Notes under the pieces: generated by a model
Told to the model about the DNA's origin: nothing
The model's database searches: none
What the model saw: the letters and a program-made list of their open reading frames with translations, nothing else
Shown here: positions 36,791 through 46,623 of the stretch, piece by piece
Position numbering within the stretch: position 1 is the first letter of the stretch
Layout of the letters: every line of letters starts with the position of its first letter
Assembly: GCA_903834845.1 (NCBI GenBank)
Contig: CAILKW010000586.1
Coordinates: 1-55,245 of the forward strand
Origin: an uncultured Bacteroidia bacterium
GTDB taxonomy: Bacteria > Bacteroidota > Bacteroidia > Bacteroidales > Prolixibacteraceae
Direction: 5' to 3'
Length of the DNA stretch: 55,245 nt
Translations under genes and position numbers: made by a program

Positions 36791-38782
36791 ATGCAACATT
36801 TCAGATTATTACATCAATTTAATTTTTATACAGCACTTTTGATTTTTGCAGTATTCCTTTCGGGATGTGATTCATCAACAACGGAGGTCATGTCAGGTTC
36901 TTCTGCTTCAACCCAACTTACTATTACGGTGAATAAGGATTCAGCACAAATAACAAAACTTGGTTGGGACACCGAAGGAACCGGACGCGACAGCATCAAC
37001 TTGATCAAATCGCCTATTCAGTTATATTTGAGTAAAGGGAGTCAGGTCTTGACTCCAATGGTAACATCCAAAATGGTTGATAAACAAACTATTCAATTTA
37101 ATTTCTCATTGTCAAATAAAAAACAATTTCTCTGGGAAATAGGCGTAAGTGCAGGGGTGCTAAGCATGAAAATACTAAGTGAGGCAGATATAACTGCCGA
37201 AATAGACAAAATAGAATTGATATTTCCCTTTGATTCAAAAAAAACTTTAACCTCTATTATCAGTAGCAATTGGACAAAAGATGGTATGTTTCAGTTACCT
37301 GTTATCATGAGTGCCCCTGATATTGGTCAAATGTTGCTTAATAGTGGCGAAAATCAAAATATAAGCGGTTACACAGATGGAAGCAGAGCCGAAGGTTGGG
37401 TTAAGGTAAGAATTGAATTACCCGTTCCGGATCATAAATCATTTGCTAATTTGATCTTTACTCCTGTTATATTGCCGATTCCAAAAGGTTACTCAGATGA
37501 AAAGCGTTGGGAAGCAGTCCGAAGAGGATGGTTCAATCAGATTCAACAGAGTTGCGGAGCTTCCGGCGGGGGTAAGGCGGTTGTAGGAGTGTGGGCAAAT
37601 AACGTACTTAGCGATCCTGTAAGCAGTTTGCTATATCTCTTGGGTGATGCCACCATTTTAGTGCCTGAATTAGCCCCCGGTGTTAGCATGCCTCCTATAT
37701 TGCTGCGTGCAATAGAGTATTTCATGGATCAAAAGACAACTGATTATGGTATGGTTGGCTATACGGCTGGCGGTACTCCTGCTGCCGAATATGACAAAGG
37801 AGATCCTGATCCTAATGATAAAACCTACAATCCAGGCAAACATCAGACAGTGATGGATAGTAACCCTTCGGTCATTATCGGGGCATGGGCCTATGTTAAA
37901 GTCTCACTTGATACAATTTGGCTCAGAAAACGAATTGAAGAGTTGGAATTTATTGCTCAATATATGGAGAACCGCGATGTTGATAATGACGGACTGATAG
38001 AGTCAAGACAGAGCGGGAACGATGGGTCAAGGTTACATCGAAATCCAGACATGGCCTGGGATTGCTACTCTGCAGGACATAAAAATGCTTACATTAATGT
38101 ATTAGTTTATAGGGCATTTAATAATTTGGCTGATCTGGAAAAGCAACTGGGTAAAAATAATCAGGAAAAGAAATACCGTCAAAGAGCAGAAAGACTACGA
38201 GCCGCTTTTCTTAAAAACTTTTATAATCCGCAAACTGGTTGGCTCGGTTGGTGGCGAAGTAAAGATGGAAAACTTCATGATATTTACTCCGATATACCAA
38301 CAAGTCTTGCAATTGCTAATGGAATTATAACTAAGGATGAGGGCAAAGAGATGTTAAAAAAATATTGGAAGGCGTTGGAAGCGACAGGGTTCAACCACTT
38401 CGATTTGGGAGTTCCCGTGTGTCTTCGTCCGGTTCAACGTCAGGAAATGGAACATTATACTGAGTTTCAGCAATTCCTAAATGGAGGTTGCTGCGTGATC
38501 AATACTACCTATACTCTTGATGCTCTTTATACAGTAGGAATGACACAACAAGCTGATATGATTCTGGATGCCATGCTTAAACGACAGTGCCAGGGTGTTT
38601 TTCCAAATGGTGGCGGATTTCAGAATGGTTTTGTTGACAGCATGGGTTTCGGTGCCGAGGTGTTTGACTGGAATGGAAAAGCCGCAGGATATGAAGGACA
38701 CTTAGTTTATTGTTGGAGCTTTTTACATTCACTTTTGCGCAGAGAACCTGCCCTGCGAGATCGAAATTTAAACCCTATTTGA
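36791..38782 (+). CDS. Lipoprotein paralogue of the 702-aa protein, putative glycosidase (unassigned family, copy 2)
   Basis: The ATG at 36791 is preferred over the TTG at 36782. It gives a signal peptide with a lipobox ending LSGC (Cys26) and about 663 aa. The body shares motifs in order with copy 1: LGWDTEGTGRDS near the start, NNVLSDP, ENRDVDNDGLIESRQSGNDG, GHKNAYINVLVYRAF, FLKNFYNPQTGWLGWW and FDLGVP. It differs in its anchor (lipoprotein, against free secretion in copy 1) and in the loop after NNVLSDP. It follows the sulfatase by 25 bp. The high conservation of the DVDxDG(M/L)IES and GHKN segments between the two copies marks likely active-site loops. The function is unknown. Confidence 0.6.
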   Translation: MQHFRLLHQFNFYTALLIFAVFLSGCDSSTTEVMSGSSASTQLTITVNKDSAQITKLGWDTEGTGRDSINLIKSPIQLYLSKGSQVLTPMVTSKMVDKQTIQFNFSLSNKKQFLWEIGVSAGVLSMKILSEADITAEIDKIELIFPFDSKKTLTSIISSNWTKDGMFQLPVIMSAPDIGQMLLNSGENQNISGYTDGSRAEGWVKVRIELPVPDHKSFANLIFTPVILPIPKGYSDEKRWEAVRRGWFNQIQQSCGASGGGKAVVGVWANNVLSDPVSSLLYLLGDATILVPELAPGVSMPPILLRAIEYFMDQKTTDYGMVGYTAGGTPAAEYDKGDPDPNDKTYNPGKHQTVMDSNPSVIIGAWAYVKVSLDTIWLRKRIEELEFIAQYMENRDVDNDGLIESRQSGNDGSRLHRNPDMAWDCYSAGHKNAYINVLVYRAFNNLADLEKQLGKNNQEKKYRQRAERLRAAFLKNFYNPQTGWLGWWRSKDGKLHDIYSDIPTSLAIANGIITKDEGKEMLKKYWKALEATGFNHFDLGVPVCLRPVQRQEMEHYTEFQQFLNGGCCVINTTYTLDALYTVGMTQQADMILDAMLKRQCQGVFPNGGGFQNGFVDSMGFGAEVFDWNGKAAGYEGHLVYCWSFLHSLLRREPALRDRNLNPI

Positions 38783-38822
38783 TATTCTGATTACAAAAAA
38801 AGAAGTAAACAAAACAAATCGT

Positions 38823-40172
38823 ATGAGACTGACTTTATTATTCATTTTGCTGGCTATTGTCAGCTTGGTTCTTAAAGGGCAAATCGCTGATGTGCCTGAA
38901 ATCTTAAAAGAAACACCCCAACAACATGAAGCCAGAATGAATTGGTGGCATGATGCAAAATTTGGGATGTTTATTCACTGGGGATTATATTCTATTTACG
39001 GGAAAGGTGAATGGGCACAATGGAATCAGCAGATCCCGGTTGAGGAATATGCAAAATTTGCTGGTGAATTTAAGGCTGATAAATATGACCCGGAACAATG
39101 GGCATTGCTGGCTAAAGATGCCGGAATGAAATACATGGTGCTTACCACACGTCATCACGACGGTTTTTGCCTTTGGAACAGTAAATCGAGCTACCGGGAT
39201 TTCACGATTTTGAATTCTCCGGCAAAATTTGATGCAGTTGAAAAATACGTTAAGGCTGTACGAAAATATGACTTAGGAGTCGGTTTTTACTATTCACCGC
39301 TTGACTGGCGTTTCCCCGGTTATTTTTTCCCTAATTTGTATCGAAGCAGTGCTGAAGATATGAAATCACAAACCTACAATCAGATCAGGGAGTTGCTTAC
39401 AAATTACGGTAAGATTGATGTTTTATGGTGGGATGGAGGCGGTGACGACTGGCTTGCTTTCGGTAACGAACCACAGGGAACCGAACTGAAAAAAAGGGAT
39501 ACCAAATGGCCGCAGGATAAGCATTATTCCGGTAAACCACTTTGGGAGGGAAACAAGCTTAATGCTATGGTTCGTGAATTACAGCCTCAAATCATCGTAA
39601 ATGACCGAGCCAGTTCGCCTTTGCTTGAGTGGGAAGGTGATTTTACTACTCCCGAGGGCAAAATAGGAAAGTACAATACCGAGCGTGATTGGGAAACCTG
39701 CGATGTCATTGCCGGGAGCTGGGGATGGCAACCTAACAAGAAACCCAAATCGTTGGATTATTTAATAACTACTATGGTAAGAGTTGTTACCGGCGATGGA
39801 AATTATTTGCTTAATGTAGGACCCCGTGCCGACGGTTCAATAGAACCCGATCAGGCCGAGCGACTTAGAGAAGTTGGCCGATGGTTGGAAACTTATGGTG
39901 AATCAATTTATAAAACCAGAGGTGGTCCCTTTCCAAATGCCGAATGGGGAGGCTTTACCCATAAGAATGATATAATATATCTCCATGTGCTCGACTGGTC
40001 AAAAATGCCAGAATTGCTACCCATCATAGAACAAAAAATCAATAAAGCAACCTGCTTAGCTGGTGGAATGGTAAGTTTTAGCCAAACTAAAAATGGATTG
40101 AAGATATCAGTAATCGGGCAACCGGAAGGTCTTATAGATACGATTATTAAACTTGAGCTTAAAACCAATTAA
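38823..40172 (+). CDS. GH29 alpha-L-fucosidase
   Basis: This retaining alpha-L-fucosidase acts in the periplasm or at the surface. The 449-aa product has a signal peptide (about 1-19). The family motif WWHDAKFGMFIHWG follows at residues 41-53, then TRHHDGFCLWNS (109-120). The nucleophile Asp204 sits in IDVLWWDGGG. A C-terminal beta-sandwich closes the protein. The acid/base is less conserved in GH29 and was not assigned. It follows copy 2 by 40 bp and should release fucose that the GH95 enzymes, with a different linkage preference, do not reach. The A/B subfamily was not determined. Confidence 0.95.
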   Translation: MRLTLLFILLAIVSLVLKGQIADVPEILKETPQQHEARMNWWHDAKFGMFIHWGLYSIYGKGEWAQWNQQIPVEEYAKFAGEFKADKYDPEQWALLAKDAGMKYMVLTTRHHDGFCLWNSKSSYRDFTILNSPAKFDAVEKYVKAVRKYDLGVGFYYSPLDWRFPGYFFPNLYRSSAEDMKSQTYNQIRELLTNYGKIDVLWWDGGGDDWLAFGNEPQGTELKKRDTKWPQDKHYSGKPLWEGNKLNAMVRELQPQIIVNDRASSPLLEWEGDFTTPEGKIGKYNTERDWETCDVIAGSWGWQPNKKPKSLDYLITTMVRVVTGDGNYLLNVGPRADGSIEPDQAERLREVGRWLETYGESIYKTRGGPFPNAEWGGFTHKNDIIYLHVLDWSKMPELLPIIEQKINKATCLAGGMVSFSQTKNGLKISVIGQPEGLIDTIIKLELKTN

Positions 40173-40182
40173 CGATTTGTTG

Positions 40183-40190
40183 TAAATTTG
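40183..40190 (+). promoter_or_regulatory. Candidate internal -7 box
   Basis: TAAATTTG fits TAnnTTTG and lies 55 nt before the 752-aa gene at 40246, in the 73-bp gap after the GH29 stop. No spaced -33 TTTG is seen. Weak. Confidence 0.25.
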
Positions 40191-40245
40191 GACAGCATTA
40201 TTATTATACAATCTTTAATAGTCTATTTAATTAATAGTTAATTTT

Positions 40246-42504
40246 ATGTCAATACAGAATAAACGGAAAGTGAAAATATTCGAATTAAATCGGTTTGATT
40301 TGATATGTATAGTAATTGGCATTATTTTTCTGGTCGAAATAACAAGTGCAGAAACACTGCCAAAAAATACTGAAAACGAGGTCAAACTTAGATCAACACT
40401 GCTTGAAATAACCTTTGACAGCAAAGATGGTCTGCCGCTGTGGTATGATCTTCCGAAGTTAAAAGAACAATTCAATGGTAAAGAGGACGGTCAAACGATA
40501 AGAATTGTTTTGAAAAAGGTAATAAAATCAGCAAACAGATCTATTCAAAGTATTCTGAATAAAACCGGTAACGGGGAGATCTTTTTACCCAATAAAACTG
40601 ATACGGTTATAATCCCTCTTTTAAAACAGATATACATTCAAAAAAAACAGGCTGATGTTCGCTATGAGGCTTTTTTGGAAAATTTGAAAATTGTATCGTT
40701 TTCTATCCGATATATAGTTGAAAATCTGACAGTTTTCATAACAATAGCTGATGTGATTGAAGAAAACGGGTACGAATTGGTTGAAATTCAAACGAAAAGT
40801 CTTGTTTCAATCGCTCAAAAAGTAGGAAATGAATGGCTTGCGCATGGTGATGGCGGCGGTTATTATATCGAACTGGCTGCAGCCAAACCTTGTGTACTAA
40901 AGGACGGATGGAGTAAAGATTTTCCCTATTTCCCTAATTTTACCTACTTGCCGCTTGTGGTTATGGGAGATGGAAAAGTAACTTGTGCAATGGAAGTCCA
41001 GGGTTATCTGTGCAATACCCAATTGGAAGTATCAGATAAAAATGAACAGAAGAGGGCTACAATGGGTGTGAAAAGCTATTATAGGGTTAAAGGTGAAAGT
41101 ATAACCAGTTTATTGGTTGAACAAAATGAAATTTGCCGTCTTGATTTTATCGGGGATTATGATAGAAATAACAATTCAGATTGGTTGGATGCGGCAAAAG
41201 TAATGCGCGACCGCATGCCTCTTATTCCTACTCATTACTATGATAACAGAATGGTTTGGATCATTTCTGGCCAACAGGGACGAGCTGAAAAACCTGCCAT
41301 TACTTTTCAGGCTATTGAAAAAGTAATACGGAAAATAAACATGTTGACCAATGGTATTAAGCAAGCTGTTTATATATCGGGATGGACAGAGGGCGGACAT
41401 GATACCGGTTATCCCAATATTACCAAATTGAATGTTAAGATGGGTGGCCTCCCCGGTTTACAGCAACTCAAAAAAGCGACAGTTCGCTATGATGCCAACA
41501 TCAGTTTTGATGATAATTACGATGATCAGTTTAACAATGAATACACAAAGGGCCATTTTGACGAGAAGTACATTGCCAGAAATCCCGATGGCAATTTGAT
41601 GCAGCAACGAGCATGGAATGGGGTAGATATGTCACATATTACGGGAATGGCAAAATACATGAAAGACGGTGGCCCGGGTGTGGAACGCGTAAGGCAAACC
41701 TGCCTTAATTATGATTTGAAGAAAACGGAATTGGTTGATGCAATTACCTGGTGGTCTATCAGGAACGATTGGGATACGATCAGCCCTGCCAGTGCAGTAA
41801 AAAACCTTCGTGATGGGAAATTTAAACTTATCAGCGAATATAAAAAATACGGAATTTATATCATTTCTGAACTACTTCGTTATCCGTTTGTCGGGAAACT
41901 GGCCTTAGTAGTTGATGGCCCCGATGGTAACGGCTGGAATGATTTTGGCGGTACACAAATACCACTTCAGCGTTTAGTTTATAGCCGTTCTATTATCTAT
42001 GGGCCTGGTGGTGGCGATGGTGTTGCACGAGACCCTAGACTTACTTTAATGCAAAATAGCCGCCGGGGTCCCTGGATTTCTGGAAATACGGCAAGTGACG
42101 ATATAACCAACTACTTTTATCTGAATTTTCTGCCTTGGACAAAACTTCATGGTTTGGATATTTTATCTTTTCAAAGAATCAACCAATCAATAAGTATGGA
42201 GCTTAGTGAAAAGTCAAATATTAAAATTGATTATGCGAATAAAGAAAGTTTTACTGCCTTTTACAGAGGTGTTCGGATCATGGATGGAAACAGTTTAACT
42301 TGCCCTATCGACAATAAGAGAATCGCCTTTTATTCAAAAACTGAAAGGAAATTAACCTATCCGGTGCCCCTGGGTAAGGATACATCTCGGTTTAAAGCTA
42401 AAGCGTTATACGAGGAAAATAGCAGGGACTTTCCGTTTAAAATAGTTAACGGTAATATCGAAATTACCGTTCCCGCCTACAGACCTGTAATTTTTTCATT
42501 TTAA
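40246..42504 (+). CDS. DUF5696/GH101-like exported TIM-barrel protein, putative glycosidase
   Basis: I cannot assign a certain family to this 752-aa product. A signal/anchor sequence occupies about residues 18-40, with cleavage near TSA. The N-terminal third is strand-rich. The middle third carries barrel-like motifs: MVWIISGQQGRA, AVYISGWTEGGHDTGYPN, the acidic loop ISFDDNYDDQF, GVDMSHITGMAKYM and VDAITWWSIRNDWD. The remainder has VDGPDGNGWNDFGG and a beta-rich end. This pattern of acidic loops after WW/GW strands resembles DUF5696 and the GH101/GH129 type, from memory. The acidic positions in FDDNYDD and VDAITWWSIRND are candidates for catalysis. It lies between GH29 and GH51 genes in the same direction. 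Another glycosidase clan remains possible. Confidence 0.55.
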   Translation: MSIQNKRKVKIFELNRFDLICIVIGIIFLVEITSAETLPKNTENEVKLRSTLLEITFDSKDGLPLWYDLPKLKEQFNGKEDGQTIRIVLKKVIKSANRSIQSILNKTGNGEIFLPNKTDTVIIPLLKQIYIQKKQADVRYEAFLENLKIVSFSIRYIVENLTVFITIADVIEENGYELVEIQTKSLVSIAQKVGNEWLAHGDGGGYYIELAAAKPCVLKDGWSKDFPYFPNFTYLPLVVMGDGKVTCAMEVQGYLCNTQLEVSDKNEQKRATMGVKSYYRVKGESITSLLVEQNEICRLDFIGDYDRNNNSDWLDAAKVMRDRMPLIPTHYYDNRMVWIISGQQGRAEKPAITFQAIEKVIRKINMLTNGIKQAVYISGWTEGGHDTGYPNITKLNVKMGGLPGLQQLKKATVRYDANISFDDNYDDQFNNEYTKGHFDEKYIARNPDGNLMQQRAWNGVDMSHITGMAKYMKDGGPGVERVRQTCLNYDLKKTELVDAITWWSIRNDWDTISPASAVKNLRDGKFKLISEYKKYGIYIISELLRYPFVGKLALVVDGPDGNGWNDFGGTQIPLQRLVYSRSIIYGPGGGDGVARDPRLTLMQNSRRGPWISGNTASDDITNYFYLNFLPWTKLHGLDILSFQRINQSISMELSEKSNIKIDYANKESFTAFYRGVRIMDGNSLTCPIDNKRIAFYSKTERKLTYPVPLGKDTSRFKAKALYEENSRDFPFKIVNGNIEITVPAYRPVIFSF

Positions 42505-42531
42505 ACTTAGTTAATATTAATAGGATAAGTT

Positions 42532-44109
42532 ATGAAATATTTTTTAATATCATTACTCGCAATTTTCGTTGAATATGAGTCACTTCGGGCCACAGATTTG
42601 GAAGGCAATAAAGGAATGAAAGCAAGTCTGTCTGTTATCAATGCTGTTACCATTAGTCCTGATGCAAAAACAGTTCAATACGACCGAATGCTTTTTGGAC
42701 AGTTTATCGAGCATTTTCATCGGCAAATTTATGGTGGAATATTTGAACCAGGGTCAAAACTTTCGGATTCGGACGGTTTTCGAATTGATGTGATGGCAGC
42801 CATAAAGGAATTAAAAGCCCCTATAGTTCGCTGGCCTGGGGGTTGTTTTGTATCGGCCTATCACTGGCTTGACGGTGTTGGGAATAAAAGGATTCCAACT
42901 TACGATAAGGCGTGGAAAGTTGAGGAGCCTAATACGTTCGGTACTGATGAATATGTAAAATGGTGTAGGAAGATAGGTGCAGAGCCTTATATTTGTACCA
43001 ATGCAGGGACCGGAACCATGGAAGAGATGAGTGATTGGGTTGAATACTGTAATCTGGACATTGGCAAATATGGAAAATTGCGCATGGTGAATGGACATTC
43101 AGATCCATACAACGTGATGTTTTGGAGTGTGGGTAACGAAAATTGGGGATCACATGAAATTGGTGCAAAAACGATAGCCGAATGGGGTGAATTAGTTCGT
43201 GAATCAGCTAAGATGATGCGTGCTGTCACACCCGGTTTAAAACTCTTTGCCGCCGCATTACCCGATAAAAAGTGGACACTTCCGCTCTTAAAAGAAGCTG
43301 GATATTTACTCGATTATGTTTCGATACATGGTTATTGGGATCCACTTTGGGCAGTCAATAACATCTCCCCTTATTTAGCCTGCATGATGCGAACAGGCCA
43401 ACCTGAGGAATCAATTAAGCAAACAATCGAAATTCTTGACGAATCAGGTTTTCGCGGGAAAATAAAAATAGCTTTTGATGAATGGAATCTGCGGGGCTGG
43501 CATCATCCTGTTCTTGGTGATTTCAGAAGTACGATGGACATAAAAGCACGCGACAAAAATGATATTAACTCCACCTATACAATGGCTGATGCACTGTTTT
43601 CGGCATGCTTTCTTAATTCTTGTCTTCGCAATGCGGAAGATGTTAAAATAGCATGTTTCGCACCTGTAGTAAATGCACGAGGTACCATATTTGTCTATCC
43701 AGAAGGCATTGTGAAAAGAACCACCTTTCATGTATTAAGCATGTATGCCAACATGCTTGAAAAATATGTAATTCCAATCACTTTGTCGTCTGAATCATTA
43801 ACTTATGGCAACAAATCAACTCCTGCTCTTGATGTAATCCTTTCATGTAATGAAAAGAAAACGCGCTTTGTATTTGCCATAGTCAATAAAAATCCTGATA
43901 AAGTAATAGAATTCAATCCCGGCTTTGATCAGCTCAATATTAAAATCCCCGGACAATTAGTTGCTACCGTTTTGAGTGGTAAAGATCCCAATGATTATAA
44001 TGATATTGGTTCTGAAAATACTGTTATACCTAAGCAGGATGTTTTAAAAATGTCAAACGGCAATATTACAATACCGGCACACTCATTAGTTATTTTGCCA
44101 ATTGAATAG
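42532..44109 (+). CDS. GH51 alpha-L-arabinofuranosidase
   Basis: This retaining enzyme releases alpha-L-arabinofuranose. The 525-aa product begins with a short hydrophobic N-terminus (FLISLLAIFVEYESLRA) that may act as a signal. GH51 motifs are complete: FGQFIEHFHRQIYGGIFEPG, VRWPGGCFVSAYHWLDGVG, the acid/base Glu in VGNENWG, and the nucleophile Glu in IAFDEWNLRG. A C-terminal jelly-roll domain follows (VVNARGTIFVY, IVNKNP). It starts 27 bp after the 752-aa gene. Arabinose removal suits a pectin- or gum-like branched substrate. Confidence 0.95.
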   Translation: MKYFLISLLAIFVEYESLRATDLEGNKGMKASLSVINAVTISPDAKTVQYDRMLFGQFIEHFHRQIYGGIFEPGSKLSDSDGFRIDVMAAIKELKAPIVRWPGGCFVSAYHWLDGVGNKRIPTYDKAWKVEEPNTFGTDEYVKWCRKIGAEPYICTNAGTGTMEEMSDWVEYCNLDIGKYGKLRMVNGHSDPYNVMFWSVGNENWGSHEIGAKTIAEWGELVRESAKMMRAVTPGLKLFAAALPDKKWTLPLLKEAGYLLDYVSIHGYWDPLWAVNNISPYLACMMRTGQPEESIKQTIEILDESGFRGKIKIAFDEWNLRGWHHPVLGDFRSTMDIKARDKNDINSTYTMADALFSACFLNSCLRNAEDVKIACFAPVVNARGTIFVYPEGIVKRTTFHVLSMYANMLEKYVIPITLSSESLTYGNKSTPALDVILSCNEKKTRFVFAIVNKNPDKVIEFNPGFDQLNIKIPGQLVATVLSGKDPNDYNDIGSENTVIPKQDVLKMSNGNITIPAHSLVILPIE

Positions 44110-44160
44110 TTTTGAATTTTTTTATTTACAATTAAGTTTATAAAACCTGAGAGTTAGATT

Positions 44161-46584
44161 ATGAAAAAGTTATCTGTTCTTTTTTTATTTGTGTTCGTTA
44201 CAATAATGATTCTGAATGCCCGGAGCGAACAACCAGTTCTTAAACTTTGGTACAAACAAGCGGCTGACGAATGGATGAAATCAACGCCAATCGGAAATGG
44301 GCGCTTGGGAGCAATGATTTTCGGAGGCATCAATAACGATAGAATTGCATTAAATGAAATTACCATGTGGGCGGGGCAACCCGATCCAAATCAGGAATTG
44401 CCCTGTGGTAAAGAAAAATTGGCTGAGATTCGCAAACTGTTTTTTGATGGGAATATCGAAGAAGGAAACAAATTGGCTATTAAATACCTATCCGGAAAAC
44501 CTAATACTTTTGGTACTCATATTCCTGTTGGAGATTTAAAGCTGAACTTCAACTATGATGAAACCAATGTATCATCCTACAAGCGTGAATTAGATCTTGA
44601 AACAGCCATTACAACTGTATCATTCAAAATTGGTCAGGCAAGTTTTCAAAGAGAGTATTTTTGCTCAAACCCTGATAATGTATTGGTTGTCAGATTAAAA
44701 TCCGATAAGAAGAAGTCTGTTTCTTTTAGTTTATCGTTAGACTTGCTCAGTAAGGCAGGTATCACTGCAACACAAAACCAAATAGAATTCACCGGTAAAG
44801 CAACATCAACTTTAAAAGTAAATGGCTTCCCGAATTTCGGTGATGGAGGCGTTGATTTCATGGGAAAAGTTAATGTTTCAACTAAAGGAGGAAGCATCGA
44901 AACAGGCAATGGGATATTAAAGATTATTGAAGCCGACGAAGCAGTCATACTGATTGATATCCGTACAAGTCTTAATAATCCTGGTTTTAAGGAAATATGT
45001 GAAACCACTGTTAAAAAGGCAGCATTAAAAAAGTTTGATGAAATTAAGGCAGCTCATTTATCCGATCATGCTAAACTTTTTAGCAGGGTTGTAGTTAGTT
45101 TTGGTACCAATAGGGAAGCAGAAAGTTTGCCGACAGACGAGCGTTTTGAACGGTATAAAACGGGGAAAGAAGACCCGAATATGCCTGCTTTGTTCATGCA
45201 ATACGGCAGATATTTGCTAATGTCATCCTCACGCGAAAATTCTCCGCTTCCCGCTAATTTACAAGGTTTATGGAACGATAACCTTGCGGCAAATATGCCA
45301 TGGACATGTGATTACCATTTGGACATCAACACTCAACAAAATTATTGGCCGACTAATATCACAAATTTGGCCGAATGTAATATTCCATTATTTAATTTTG
45401 TGGAGTATTTGGCAAAGTTTGGTGAGAAAACAGCGATGAAAGTGTATGGAAGTTCAGGCTGGGTAGCACATACAGTTACAAATGTTTGGGGATATACAGC
45501 TCCGGGTGAATGGCCTGGCTGGGGCTTATTTCCTACAGCAGGCACATGGATAGCATCACATCTGTGGGAACATTATTTATTTACAAAAGATATTCATTTT
45601 CTTCGAAACAAGGCTTATCCGATATTGAAAAAAAATGCTGAATTTTTCATTGATTACATGACAGTAAATCCTGCCAATGGTTATCTGATGACGGGACCCA
45701 GTACATCACCGGAAAATTCCTTTTCGTATAAAGGCAAAATATTATCTCTCTCAATGATGCCAACATGCGACAGAGTATTTGTATATGAGCTATTTACAGC
45801 GTGTATTACATCCTCAAAAATATTAGGTTGCGATCGGGATTTCTGTAATATTCTTGAAATTGGGTTAGGAAAATTACCTCCAATCAAAGTCGGAAAAAAA
45901 GGAACTATTCAGGAATGGTTTGAAGATTATGACATTCCATATCCGAATCACAGACACACAACTCATTTAACATCCCTTTATCCTTTCTCACAAATATCTC
46001 TTGAAAAGACACCTGAGCTGGCAAAGGCAGCTAAAAAGACGATAGATGATAAACTAACTTCAAAAGGTTGGGAGGATGTTGAATGGAGTAGGGCAAATAT
46101 GATCAACTTTTATGCACGTTTGAAACAGCCGGAACTTGCCTATAACAGTGTATTTTCTTTGTTGAAAAATTTAACGAGAGAAAATTTATTTACAATTTCA
46201 GTTGCAGGTATTGCAGGAGCCAAGTTAGATATTTTTGTAATGGATGGCAATTCTGCAGGGACTTCAGGAATTGCCGAAATGTTGGTACAAAGCCATGAAG
46301 GTTATATTGAATTCCTTCCTGCATTACCATCCGAGTGGAAAACTGGATATTATAAAGGATTATGTGTAAGAGACGGTGCTATAACAGATGTCAGATGGGA
46401 AAATGGAAAAGTTATGAAAGCATCGCTAAAGGCCAATATACCTAATACATACAGGATTAAAATTCCTGATATATCTAAGGCTAAATTTCTAAAAAATGGA
46501 AAAGCATTTAATATTGAATTAATGAAAGGTGATATTGCAAGTATAAATTTGAAAACAAATGAAATATTGGATATACAATATTGA
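44161..46584 (+). CDS. Second GH95-family glycosidase (alpha-L-fucosidase-like)
   Basis: The 807-aa exported protein has a signal peptide (about 1-20). The GH95 opening STPIGNGRLGAMIFGG (41-56) with LNEITMW follows, and then a toroid beginning near 345. Glu518 in GPSTSPENSF is the expected general acid and the Asp in VMDGNSAGTSGIAEMLVQS matches the known Asp. The N-x-N motif reads LDIN (Asp388, Asn390), whereas the first GH95 here has LNCN; an Asp at the first position also occurs in other GH95 proteins as I recall, and may go with altered specificity (for example alpha-L-galactose). The similarity to the other GH95 is moderate, so they probably serve different linkages. It follows GH51 by 51 bp and is followed by the third DUF5703-like gene. 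Confidence 0.93.
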   Translation: MKKLSVLFLFVFVTIMILNARSEQPVLKLWYKQAADEWMKSTPIGNGRLGAMIFGGINNDRIALNEITMWAGQPDPNQELPCGKEKLAEIRKLFFDGNIEEGNKLAIKYLSGKPNTFGTHIPVGDLKLNFNYDETNVSSYKRELDLETAITTVSFKIGQASFQREYFCSNPDNVLVVRLKSDKKKSVSFSLSLDLLSKAGITATQNQIEFTGKATSTLKVNGFPNFGDGGVDFMGKVNVSTKGGSIETGNGILKIIEADEAVILIDIRTSLNNPGFKEICETTVKKAALKKFDEIKAAHLSDHAKLFSRVVVSFGTNREAESLPTDERFERYKTGKEDPNMPALFMQYGRYLLMSSSRENSPLPANLQGLWNDNLAANMPWTCDYHLDINTQQNYWPTNITNLAECNIPLFNFVEYLAKFGEKTAMKVYGSSGWVAHTVTNVWGYTAPGEWPGWGLFPTAGTWIASHLWEHYLFTKDIHFLRNKAYPILKKNAEFFIDYMTVNPANGYLMTGPSTSPENSFSYKGKILSLSMMPTCDRVFVYELFTACITSSKILGCDRDFCNILEIGLGKLPPIKVGKKGTIQEWFEDYDIPYPNHRHTTHLTSLYPFSQISLEKTPELAKAAKKTIDDKLTSKGWEDVEWSRANMINFYARLKQPELAYNSVFSLLKNLTRENLFTISVAGIAGAKLDIFVMDGNSAGTSGIAEMLVQSHEGYIEFLPALPSEWKTGYYKGLCVRDGAITDVRWENGKVMKASLKANIPNTYRIKIPDISKAKFLKNGKAFNIELMKGDIASINLKTNEILDIQY

Positions 46585-46623
46585 AAATTAAGAATTTAAT
46601 TTTAATCTAATTACTGAATATAA

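Noticed and set aside
42811-43731. Several open frames on the minus strand within the GH51 gene
   Set aside because: They are shadows of the coding frame, with no start context or family resemblance.
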